NCBI GenBank assembly: GCA_002495645.1
Contig: DAGF01000063.1
Location: 1-5,688 of the forward strand
Length of the DNA stretch: 5,688 nucleotides
DNA from: Euryarchaeota archaeon UBA549
Lineage (GTDB): Archaea > Thermoplasmatota > Poseidoniia > Poseidoniales > Poseidoniaceae
Direction of reading: 5' to 3'
In this document: piece by piece, positions 1 to 5,688 of the stretch
Position numbering within the stretch: the first letter of the stretch is position 1
Layout of the letters: each line of letters starts with the position of its first letter
The notes under the pieces: generated by a model
Told to the model about the DNA's origin: nothing
The model's database searches: none
Seen by the model: the letters and a program-made list of their open reading frames with translations, nothing else
Position numbers and translations under genes: made by a program

Positions 1-136
1 CGAACAGGTCGTCATCGCCGTCGTCGGCAAACAAGTCGTCATCGTCGTCATCAGCGAACAGGTCGTCGGCGTCATCAGCATCATCCTCAGCGGCCGCCTC
101 TTCTTCGTCCATACTGCCCGAAGCGAAGAGGTCGTC
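1..136 (-). repeat. Acidic DDLF repeats in the aIF1A C-terminal tail
   Basis: The tail encodes DDLF four times, at aIF1A residues 135-138, 158-161, 167-170 and 176-179, the first three followed by Ala and separated by Asp/Glu/Ala/Gly-rich spacers. At DNA level a 13-base unit (CGAACAGGTCGTC on the plus strand) is found identically at 1-13 and 55-67, with a variant near 123-136. The block probably continues past base 1. Such runs grow and shrink by slippage or unequal recombination, so copy number may vary between strains. Confidence 0.75.
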
Positions 137-538
137 GTGCTCGCCATCATCGTCAACGTTGGCACCCATGCCAAACATGTCAACATCGTCGGGCAAAACA
201 CCCTTTCGAGAGAGGTACATGGCCTGCGTTTTTGTGTAGCGGTGCTTGACATCCGCCTTTGAATCTTGGAAATCCCACGGCCAGACGATGATCAAGTCGC
301 CTTCACGAACCCATTGCCGACGGCGCATTTTTCCAGGGATACGAGCCATTCGGGTTTCACCGTCTTCGCACAACACGGTCACGCGGCGACCGCCGAGAAT
401 TTGCGAAGCCAAGGCGAACATCTCGTTGACTTTCTTGTTGGGCATTTTGACACGGATTTTACCGTCACTTGCATTTTCGGGATTCTCAAGACGGGCGAGT
501 TCTTCCACGTCCACCTTTTCCTCAAATCTGCGACCCAA
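1..538 (-). CDS. eif1A: Archaeal translation initiation factor 1A (aIF1A/eIF1A family), 3' end off window
   Basis: S1-like OB-fold factor that binds the A site of the small ribosomal subunit and helps place initiator tRNA; cytoplasmic. 179 codons are open to the window edge with no stop. The OB core spans about residues 27-118: LGG and CEDGETR strands, the family signature RIPGKMRRRQWVREGD at 66-81, WPW at 86-88, and DFQDSKADV at 89-97, which closely matches eukaryotic eIF1A (DYQDNKADV, from memory). After a G-x-LP motif (113-116) comes an acidic tail, 31 Asp/Glu in 63 residues with no Lys or Arg, holding four DDLF motifs. The TTG start at 538-536 is chosen because AGGTGA lies 6 bases upstream and an in-frame TGA directly precedes it. 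Alternatives are GTG at 514 or 508, or ATG at 445; ATG would cut into the conserved N-terminal strand (GKIRVKMPNK). It lies 80 bases downstream of nuoN on the same strand. Family call very sure; exact start less so. Confidence 0.93.
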   Translation of the reverse strand, partial: MGRRFEEKVDVEELARLENPENASDGKIRVKMPNKKVNEMFALASQILGGRRVTVLCEDGETRMARIPGKMRRRQWVREGDLIIVWPWDFQDSKADVKHRYTKTQAMYLSRKGVLPDDVDMFGMGANVDDDGEHDDLFASGSMDEEEAAAEDDADDADDLFADDDDDDLFADDGDDDLF

Positions 539-544
539 TCAGTC

Positions 545-550
545 TCACCT
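545..550 (-). promoter_or_regulatory. Shine-Dalgarno for aIF1A (supports the TTG start)
   Basis: AGGTGA on the minus strand matches six bases of the archaeal anti-Shine-Dalgarno complement GGAGGTGA, followed by the spacer GACTGA and TTG at 538-536. The spacing agrees with that seen at nuoN and nuoM. A GAGG further in, before GTG at 514, aligns too close to that codon (about 2 bases on the same scale). A GGAGGAG also lies about 13 bases before the TTG. Confidence 0.6.
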
Positions 551-570
551 GCTCCTCCCAGCGGTCAACC

Positions 571-606
571 CTTCTTGAACTCATCACCCAAAACAGGGAC
601 AAGAAG
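571..606 (-). repeat. Inverted repeat in the nuoN-aIF1A gap
   Basis: CTTCTTG and CAAGAAG form a perfect 7-base inverted repeat (plus-strand arms 571-577 and 600-606), extendable by G-U pairs to about 9-10 pairs, around a 22-base loop that itself holds CCC/GGG. It fills much of the 80-base space between nuoN and aIF1A. It could be a weak mRNA hairpin separating the two transcripts or a processing site, but no clean T-tract follows and chance is a real alternative. I see no convincing TATA box or BRE in this gap, so readthrough from nuoN is plausible. Confidence 0.25.
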
Positions 607-618
607 AGCGTCGGAGGC

Positions 619-2319
619 TCACCATGCGCCAACAAGCGCATTGGCTGCCGATTCGCACAACGCGATCAGCTGACCTGCTCCCACACCGAAGTAAACCGTC
701 GTGATGAGACAGGCGATGATGGCGAACCGTACGGGCGTTCCCCTCGGCAGAGGGCCTTCTCGGCCTTCTTCTGGCTCATGGAAATACATGACCAAACCAA
801 CTCGGAGGTAGTAGAACACCGAGATGGCGGAGTTAATGACCATCAGCAAAGCGAGGTACCAAACCCAGTGAATGTCGCTGAAGACCAAGTCACTGTTGAC
901 GGTGACGTCGAGCAAGGCGACCTTGACGATACCCATGATGACCAGCAACTTGGATACGAATCCAGACAGTGGCGGCACACCGGCCAAGGACATCATGAAG
1001 ATGAACATGGCCACGGCAAGGAAGGGGTCTCGCTTGGCAAGACCACCAAGGGATTCGAGGGTGTGGCCGCCCTTCTCGGATTCGAGCAGCGAGAGCACCA
1101 GGAAGGCACCGAGTTTGAAACAAACGAGGACCGTCAGGTGGAAGATGAGTGCAGTGACGACCACCAACGCTGCATCGTTGCTCATGTCGATGTGGCCATC
1201 CTCCCAGTTCAGCGCTCCGATGGCCGTGATGGCAGCGAGCATGTAGCCGGCGTGAGCGACCGAGGAATAGGCGAGCATGCGCTTTGGATTGGTGGAACCG
1301 AGGGCCGCAAGGTTGCCCCAGGTCATCGTGATGACCGAGAGCACGCCGAGGGCGACGAGCCAAACGGCGGAGCCATCTGTTGCTTCGGGTGAAGCGACCA
1401 CCAGCAAAATGCGGAGCAAACCGAGCACACCCATGGCCTTGCTAGCGGTGGCGAGCACACCGGCGACCGGGGCGGTGGCACCGGCGTAAGCGTCGGGTGC
1501 AGCGAAGTGGAACGGTGCGGCGCTGACCTTGAAGCCAAAGCCGACCAGCAACATGCCCAAGGCGATGAGTGGCAGGGCTTCCATGCCGTTTTCAGCAAAG
1601 GCGACCGAGAGGTCAGCGAACTGGAGCGAGCCCGACCAGAGGTAGAGCAACGACAAGCCGTACAGGCCAACACCGGACGCCACGGAACCGACGATGAAGT
1701 ACTTCATACCGGCCTCCGTACCTTCTTTGCTCTCCTTCATGAAGGAGACCAGCACATAGGTGGAGAACGAGGCCAGTTCAAGGCCGATGAACAACATGAA
1801 CAGGTCCTGAGCAAGGGCCACCACGGCCATGCCAAGACCGGTCGTGATGAGCAGGATGTAGAAGTCGACTTGACGTCGGTTGTTGTACAGCCCGTTCAGA
1901 CTTCGGTCGGCTCGGCTGGTCGCAGGAATACGGTTCACCGAGGCGGCGCTCGCAAGGGCGAGCGCACCGAAGAAAATCAGCTCAAACATGCGGCTGAACT
2001 CATCGATTTGCAGCATCACCGTGCCGCTGGGCGTGACGATTTGCGTCTTGATCATCCCGTTGACGAAGGACATCGCTGTCAACCCGAAAGCGATGGTGAA
2101 GAACACCGTGGCAAACAAACCAGGGAGGCGAGGGTCGCTGTCGAGTTTACCTCGGCGACCACCGAGTAGCCAAGGCACACGAATCTGCGTCAACGGAATG
2201 CGGAACTTGGCGTCGCCAATGTTGGGCACGATCATCAAGGTGAACAAACCGATAACGAGCACGAATTCGGGTGCAAGAGCGAGGACAAAGCCTTCACCAA
2301 AGGGTTCAATTCGCTCCAT
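619..2319 (-). CDS. nuoN: Complex I proton-channel subunit NuoN (ND2-like)
   Basis: Antiporter-like membrane subunit of respiratory complex I, carrying one proton channel next to the core. It is 566 residues, longer than E. coli NuoN (485). It is polytopic, with the Proton_antipo_M pattern. Channel residues are all present: Glu181 in the IGLELAS helix, Lys264 in FGFKVSAAPFH, Lys294 in ATASKAMG, and Lys457 in PPLSGFVSKL. PKRMLAYSSVAHAGYML at 345-361 is the usual signature. A hydrophilic segment of about 35 residues (32-67) after the first helix is longer than in bacterial homologues. ATG at 2319 is preferred over an upstream GTG at 2328, because that GTG lies inside the Shine-Dalgarno GGAGGTG; the ATG sits 6 bases after it. 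The gene begins one base after the nuoM stop, so translation is probably coupled. Stop TGA. NuoN rather than NuoL/M is supported by the Lys (not Glu) in TM12, the sequence signature and its last position. Confidence 0.96.
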   Translation of the reverse strand: MERIEPFGEGFVLALAPEFVLVIGLFTLMIVPNIGDAKFRIPLTQIRVPWLLGGRRGKLDSDPRLPGLFATVFFTIAFGLTAMSFVNGMIKTQIVTPSGTVMLQIDEFSRMFELIFFGALALASAASVNRIPATSRADRSLNGLYNNRRQVDFYILLITTGLGMAVVALAQDLFMLFIGLELASFSTYVLVSFMKESKEGTEAGMKYFIVGSVASGVGLYGLSLLYLWSGSLQFADLSVAFAENGMEALPLIALGMLLVGFGFKVSAAPFHFAAPDAYAGATAPVAGVLATASKAMGVLGLLRILLVVASPEATDGSAVWLVALGVLSVITMTWGNLAALGSTNPKRMLAYSSVAHAGYMLAAITAIGALNWEDGHIDMSNDAALVVVTALIFHLTVLVCFKLGAFLVLSLLESEKGGHTLESLGGLAKRDPFLAVAMFIFMMSLAGVPPLSGFVSKLLVIMGIVKVALLDVTVNSDLVFSDIHWVWYLALLMVINSAISVFYYLRVGLVMYFHEPEEGREGPLPRGTPVRFAIIACLITTVYFGVGAGQLIALCESAANALVGAW

Positions 2320-2320
2320 T

Positions 2321-3958
2321 TCAGGCACCTCCCGTCAAAATTGGAATCAAGAGCGTTTCAAAGAACGCCACGGTCCATCCGTTCATCATGTCAAGCGCAA
2401 TCCACGGCATGACACCAAAGAGGATGGTGAAAGCCGCCATGATGACCATGGCCAACTTCTCAGCGTCGCCAATATCGGGCACAGGTTGGCCCTTGAGGCT
2501 CTCAGGAGGCTGCGTTTCTTCGCCACCTTCGAAGATGGTGCGCTGCATCGACCACAAGTAGTAGGCAGCGGTGATGGCCAGCACAAAGGCCGGACCAACC
2601 ATCCAAAGCACGCTCCAGCCTTCTGCGGCGATGAAGTGCCACAGGGCCAAGAACATCATGAGTTCAGCGACAAAGCCCGCCAGAAGCGGCAGGCCGAGCG
2701 AAGCCATCCATCCGAACATCATCGAAGTGGCCAGCCAAGGCGAATGCTTGGCCATGCCGCGCATGGCGCCGATTTCCATGCTGTGGTAGTGGTGCTTGAA
2801 GGCGCCACAGACAGCGAAGAGCATCGGGCTGATGATGCCGTGAGCGAACATCATGAAGAGGGCAGCAGCCCAACCAAGCGGCTGCATGGTGGCGATACCG
2901 ATGAGGATAACACCCATGTGAGAAACCGAGGAGTAGGCGACCATTTTCTTGAGGTTGGTTTGGCCCAAACAGACAACAGCACCCCAAACGAGGGAGATCA
3001 TACCGAGAGCCAGCAAAGCGAACTGGAAGTGCTCAGCAGCGTGAGGGAAGAAGGCCAGCGGCAGGCGGAACATACCGTAGGCACCCATCTTCAGCATAAC
3101 ACCGGCCAGCAGCATTGAACCACCGGTGGGGGCTTGGACGTGAGCATCGGGCAACCAGGTGTGGAAGGGCACGGAGGGCAACTTCACGAGGAAACCGATC
3201 ATCAGCATCACGAACAGAATCTTCTGCAGGCTCTCACCAAGGAACCAGGCGCCACCAGCGTTGGCGGCTTGGGCGTGAGCGGTCAGGGTCGGGATGTCGA
3301 AGGTGCGGCCGGTCCAAGCACCAGCATACGAGAGGTTCTCTGGCTGGAGGAAGTAGACGGTGACCAGACCCAAGAGCATGATGACCGATGCCGTGAAGGT
3401 GTAGATGAAGAACTTCTGAGAAGCGTATTTTCGGTCGTAGCCGCCCCACTTGAGGATGAGGAAGAACATCGGGATCAAGGTCAGTTCCCAGAACACGTAG
3501 AACATGAACAGGTCCAACGCCACGAAGACACCGATGAGCGCACCGCCCATCATCAAAACGAGAGGGAAGTACACGGCGGCGTTCTTCTCGTTCCAGGTGG
3601 CCACGATGGTCACGGGCAAGAGGAAGGTCGTGAGCCACACCATCGGGAAGGACAAAGCGTCCATGCCCACGCTCCAGTGGATGCCGAGGGATTCAATCCA
3701 AACATAGCGGAACTCGTAATTGAATGAGCCAAAGGAAAGGGAAGCCCAATCCTTGGTGCCCTCAACGAATTCGTTGCCGAGGAACATGGCGGTGGTGAGC
3801 GCCAACATCAGCAGCGAGAAGAATAGCGTTGCCATTCGAATCGAAGGGCCCATGCGGTCGCGTGCAGCAGGGGATGCATAGGCCACGAACGCCAAGATGG
3901 CGATGCTGCTGACAAGCGGCAAGGCGACCAGCGGGATGGAAATCCAATCGGTCGTCAA
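2321..3958 (-). CDS. nuoM: Complex I proton-channel subunit NuoM (ND4-like)
   Basis: Middle antiporter-like membrane subunit of complex I, between NuoL and NuoN, carrying one proton channel. From the chosen start it is 545 residues, close to bacterial NuoM (about 500). Channel residues are intact: Glu158 in FYVFWELTLIPMF, Lys259 in FLVKLPSVPFHTWLPDAH, Lys290 in GVMLKMGAYG, and Glu432 in LLAGFVAELMMF, the TM12 Glu that marks NuoM (Lys in NuoL/N). The TNLKKMVAYSSVSHMG signature is at 335-349. The TTG at 3958-3956 is preferred: it overlaps the nuoL TGA as TTGA, and a G-rich GGGGGTGG ends 4 bases before it. The open frame continues upstream to another TTG at 3973, which would put the G-run inside the gene and has no ribosome site of its own. 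Stop TGA. Identity is very sure; the start is likely. Confidence 0.96.
   Translation of the reverse strand: MTTDWISIPLVALPLVSSIAILAFVAYASPAARDRMGPSIRMATLFFSLLMLALTTAMFLGNEFVEGTKDWASLSFGSFNYEFRYVWIESLGIHWSVGMDALSFPMVWLTTFLLPVTIVATWNEKNAAVYFPLVLMMGGALIGVFVALDLFMFYVFWELTLIPMFFLILKWGGYDRKYASQKFFIYTFTASVIMLLGLVTVYFLQPENLSYAGAWTGRTFDIPTLTAHAQAANAGGAWFLGESLQKILFVMLMIGFLVKLPSVPFHTWLPDAHVQAPTGGSMLLAGVMLKMGAYGMFRLPLAFFPHAAEHFQFALLALGMISLVWGAVVCLGQTNLKKMVAYSSVSHMGVILIGIATMQPLGWAAALFMMFAHGIISPMLFAVCGAFKHHYHSMEIGAMRGMAKHSPWLATSMMFGWMASLGLPLLAGFVAELMMFLALWHFIAAEGWSVLWMVGPAFVLAITAAYYLWSMQRTIFEGGEETQPPESLKGQPVPDIGDAEKLAMVIMAAFTILFGVMPWIALDMMNGWTVAFFETLLIPILTGGA
2326..2332 (-). promoter_or_regulatory. Shine-Dalgarno for nuoN, inside nuoM
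   Basis: GGAGGTG is a near-perfect match to the archaeal anti-Shine-Dalgarno complement. It is encoded by the last sense codons of nuoM (Gly-Gly-Ala before TGA) and lies 6 bases before the nuoN ATG. It decides the nuoN start and implies termination-reinitiation or direct loading at the junction. Confidence 0.85.
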
Positions 3959-5688
3959 GCGACCACCCCCCAAATCAACGCAAAGAGACCCAAGGTGCCA
4001 AGCGCCGCCATCAAGATGTAATCGCGGGCTGAGCCCGTGGTCAGCGATCGCAACTTGGTCGAAAGTTGCTGAGAGGTTCGCTCAATCGTCTTCACCGTGC
4101 CGTCGATGACGCTGGAGTCGGCCTCAGCGGCCTTGAAGGAAAAGGCAGCGACGATCTTGAGCATGGCCATGTCATAGTAGTGGTCGAAGTAAAGCCGGTT
4201 CTCAAGAGCCGTAGCGAAGCCGGACGTGGCGAAGGAGGAATTGTCCCAGTGGTAGCGACCCTTCACGAACTGGTTCACGGCGAGCACGGGACCAAACCAG
4301 GGCAGGACGTCTTCGCCCTCGTCGAGTTTGCCCCCGTACAGGGACAGAGCAAGACCTGGACCCACCACTGCACCAATGAACAGCGCAACATAGGTCAAGA
4401 TGAAGAAGAAGGGTTTCTCATTGGCAAAGACATGCTCCATTTCGTAGAGGAAGCCACCCCACAAACCACCGTGGTCGGACATCAATCCATACTCAATGTC
4501 CGGAGCCCAGTGGGTGAAGCCCATGCTGGCAAACAGAATACCGGCGAGGCTGAAGAACGTCAGAATGAACAACGGCGTCTTGATCCAGGTGTTCGTAGGA
4601 TGGACATGCGCTGCGACATCGGTCTTGGGTGAACCGGCGAAGGTCTTGAGCCACATGCGGGACATGTAGAACCCGGTCATGGCTGCACCCAGAAGCACGC
4701 ACATGGCGGGGTAGAAGAAACGAGGGTCTTCCAAAGCGACCCGCCAGGTGTTGGCGATGATGCCTTCCTTTGACCAGAAACCACCGATGAGCGGGAAGCC
4801 CATGATGGAGAGTGAACCAACGAGCATGGCCGTGGCGGTCAAGGGCATCTTCGAGGCCAAACCACCCATGTTCTCCATGGACTGGGCGTCAAACTCGTCG
4901 TGGTGGTCATCGTGGCCACCAAGCGAAGCGAGGTGAACACGGCCGAGGGTCAGTTCCAGTTCGGGGACATTGATGCGTCCATTGCCGTCCATGTCAACGG
5001 CCTTCATGAGCCGCTGCATGTCCCACGGTGGGAGGTCGGCGATATCGGCCTTCTTGAGCGCCGTTTGGAACTCGTAGGTGTCAATTTCACCCGACTGGTC
5101 AAGGTCGATGGAATTGAAGAATCCGAAGACGGATTGCCCGCTGTCAGCCAAGTAGTTGGCGAGCATGAGCAGCTCCTCGGGTTCCTCGTCGTGATGATGG
5201 TCATCGTGCGGGTGGAGGTGGTGGTGCGCGTGGTGCACTTCGTGAATGACCGCCCCGCTCGCCATGAAGAGCATGCCCTTGGCCATGGCGTGGTTGAACA
5301 GGTGGAAGAGCGCTGCACCAAAGGCCACGATGACGATGCCGTGTGCTTTGTAATCGTGGTGCCAGTCAAGGGTGTTCGCCAGGTAGAGCGCTGCGCCCAA
5401 GCCGGTGAAGATGTAGGCGAGTTGGGACATCGTTGAGTAGGCGAGAACCTTCTTCAAATCGTGCTGGACAAAGGCGATGGCCGCCGCCATGACCGCTGTT
5501 GTTCCGCCGATAGCGGCGATGATGAAGGCCAAATCGGCCAGCTCACCGTGCATGGATTCCGCACCGAAGAACGGGAACATGCGGGCAACCAGGTAGAGAC
5601 CAGCGTTGACCATGGTCGCAGCGTGAATGAGGGCTGACACGGGGGTTGGACCTTCCATGGCGTCGGGCAACCAAACGTGGAGCGGGAA
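3955..5688 (-). CDS. nuoL: Complex I proton-channel subunit NuoL (ND5-like) with EF-hand insertion, 5' end off window
   Basis: Distal antiporter-like subunit of complex I, which also carries the lateral helix that ties NuoL to NuoM and NuoN. 577 residues are visible; the frame is open at base 5688 and starts inside the conserved FPLHVWLPDAMEGPTPVSA motif, so about 230 N-terminal residues (TM1-6, the TM5 Glu and TM7 Lys) are missing. In fragment numbering, His22 (ALIHAATMV), His129/His133/Lys137 (LFHLFNHAMAKGML) and Lys307 (GGFWSKEGI) match E. coli His254, His334/338/Lys342 and Lys399. The C-terminal part (LENRLYFDHYYD at 495-506, VIDG, amphipathic stretch, last TM at about 556-575) fits the NuoL lateral helix and TM16. 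Unusual: an insertion of about 110-120 residues (149-270), His-rich then two EF-hands, where E. coli has a short loop (HHEQNIFKMGG). The protein would be about 800 residues against 613 in E. coli. It overlaps nuoM by 4 bases. Confidence 0.96.
   Translation of the reverse strand, partial: FPLHVWLPDAMEGPTPVSALIHAATMVNAGLYLVARMFPFFGAESMHGELADLAFIIAAIGGTTAVMAAAIAFVQHDLKKVLAYSTMSQLAYIFTGLGAALYLANTLDWHHDYKAHGIVIVAFGAALFHLFNHAMAKGMLFMASGAVIHEVHHAHHHLHPHDDHHHDEEPEELLMLANYLADSGQSVFGFFNSIDLDQSGEIDTYEFQTALKKADIADLPPWDMQRLMKAVDMDGNGRINVPELELTLGRVHLASLGGHDDHHDEFDAQSMENMGGLASKMPLTATAMLVGSLSIMGFPLIGGFWSKEGIIANTWRVALEDPRFFYPAMCVLLGAAMTGFYMSRMWLKTFAGSPKTDVAAHVHPTNTWIKTPLFILTFFSLAGILFASMGFTHWAPDIEYGLMSDHGGLWGGFLYEMEHVFANEKPFFFILTYVALFIGAVVGPGLALSLYGGKLDEGEDVLPWFGPVLAVNQFVKGRYHWDNSSFATSGFATALENRLYFDHYYDMAMLKIVAAFSFKAAEADSSVIDGTVKTIERTSQQLSTKLRSLTTGSARDYILMAALGTLGLFALIWGVVA
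3963..3970 (-). promoter_or_regulatory. Probable Shine-Dalgarno for nuoM, inside nuoL
   Basis: GGGGGTGG, aligned to GGAGGTGA with two mismatches, is followed by TCGC and the TTG start. It is formed by nuoL codons for the final Trp-Gly-Val-Val. The 4-base spacing resembles the 5 and 6 seen for nuoN and aIF1A on the same scale. The match is weaker than the nuoN site. Confidence 0.55.
4960..5106 (-). other. EF-hand pair encoded within nuoL
   Basis: Two canonical 12-residue calcium loops are seen in the inserted region: DLDQSGEIDTYE (5106-5071) and DMDGNGRINVPE (4995-4960). Both have Asp at 1 and 3, Ser/Asn at 5, Gly at 6, Ile at 8, Asp/Asn at 9 and Glu at 12. Their first Asp residues are 37 apart, as in paired EF-hands, and helix-prone segments flank each loop (EELLMLANYL, FQTALKKADI, DMQRLMKAV, ELELTLGRVHL). 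A dockerin-like reading is less likely because position 12 is Glu and the spacing suits an EF-hand pair. By the odd/even count of NuoL helices the loop between TM11 and TM12 should face the cytoplasm; that is inference. Confidence 0.9.
5191..5244 (-). other. His-rich segment in the NuoL insertion
   Basis: Eleven of 18 residues (fragment 149-166) are His, the rest mostly Asp, with Glu-rich sequence directly after. A second short cluster, HDDHH (4914-4900), lies on the far side of the EF-hands. Such stretches commonly bind Zn2+, Ni2+ or Cu2+ or buffer protons; neither is shown here. It sits right where the TM11 helix ends. Confidence 0.8.

Noticed and set aside
1..136. CRISPR array or structural DNA repeat
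   Set aside because: The repeats are in frame, encode DDLF/Asp runs and have spacers of the same composition. They are protein low complexity in aIF1A.
469..3118. Long plus-strand open frames (for example 469-1392 and 1880-3118)
   Set aside because: They lie antisense to nuoN and nuoM, whose motifs are clear. Their translations are rich in His/Arg/Glu/Gln with no recognisable domain, as expected from the reverse of high-GC membrane-protein genes.
4960..5106. Separate EF-hand gene or a fusion caused by misassembly
   Set aside because: The frame is continuous from NuoL TM11 to TM12 with no stop, start or frameshift at either edge, and base composition does not change. A domain insertion is the simpler reading, though read coverage was not available.
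5668..5670. TTG at 5670 as the nuoL start
   Set aside because: The frame stays open to 5688 and reads FPLHVW before it, which is part of the conserved NuoL motif F-P-L-x-x-W-L-P-D-A-M. It is an internal Leu codon and the gene begins outside the window.
3955..5688. Mrp/Mnh cation antiporter subunit instead of NuoL
   Set aside because: The C-terminal lateral-helix/TM16 region, the LENRLYFD motif and the nuoL-nuoM-nuoN order fit complex I. Mrp operons would show MrpB-G subunits and not NuoN followed by aIF1A.

Overview
The window is a compact stretch read entirely from the minus strand. In transcription order it holds the 3' two thirds or so of nuoL, then complete nuoM and nuoN, and then a gene for archaeal translation initiation factor 1A (aIF1A, the eIF1A family) that runs off the left edge at base 1. 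The aIF1A gene shows the host is an archaeon, because bacterial IF1 lacks the R-I-P-G-K-M/W-V-R-E-G-D core and this kind of tail. A complete NuoL-M-N antiporter module, moderately high GC and an acidic protein tail fit a marine Thermoplasmatota relative such as Marine Group II (Poseidoniales). That placement is an inference; no rRNA or other marker is present.

Layout, right to left: nuoL (5688-3955, 5' part missing), nuoM (3958-2321), nuoN (2319-619), an 80-base gap, and aIF1A (538-1). NuoL and NuoM overlap by 4 bases (TTGA). nuoN starts one base after the nuoM stop, with its Shine-Dalgarno inside the last nuoM codons. All three visible stop codons are TGA. The start sites chosen for nuoM, nuoN and aIF1A each have a G-rich or GGAGGTGA-like site 4-6 bases upstream when aligned to the archaeal 16S tail. 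This argues for TTG starts on nuoM and aIF1A and an ATG start on nuoN.

NuoL, NuoM and NuoN are the three antiporter-like membrane subunits of respiratory complex I (NADH:quinone oxidoreductase or a relative using another donor). Every proton-channel Lys/Glu/His position that falls in the window is kept, so the module looks functional.

Two things stand out. First, NuoL carries an insertion of about 110-120 residues in the loop before its lysine-bearing TM12. It holds a histidine-rich stretch, then two textbook EF-hand calcium-binding loops 37 residues apart, then a second short His/Asp cluster. I know of no described NuoL with this, and it suggests Ca2+ (or other metal) control of a proton-pumping subunit. 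Second, aIF1A has a long acidic tail with four DDLF motifs. It resembles the acidic C-terminal tail of eukaryotic eIF1A, which docks on eIF5B, more than the short tails of most archaeal homologues.
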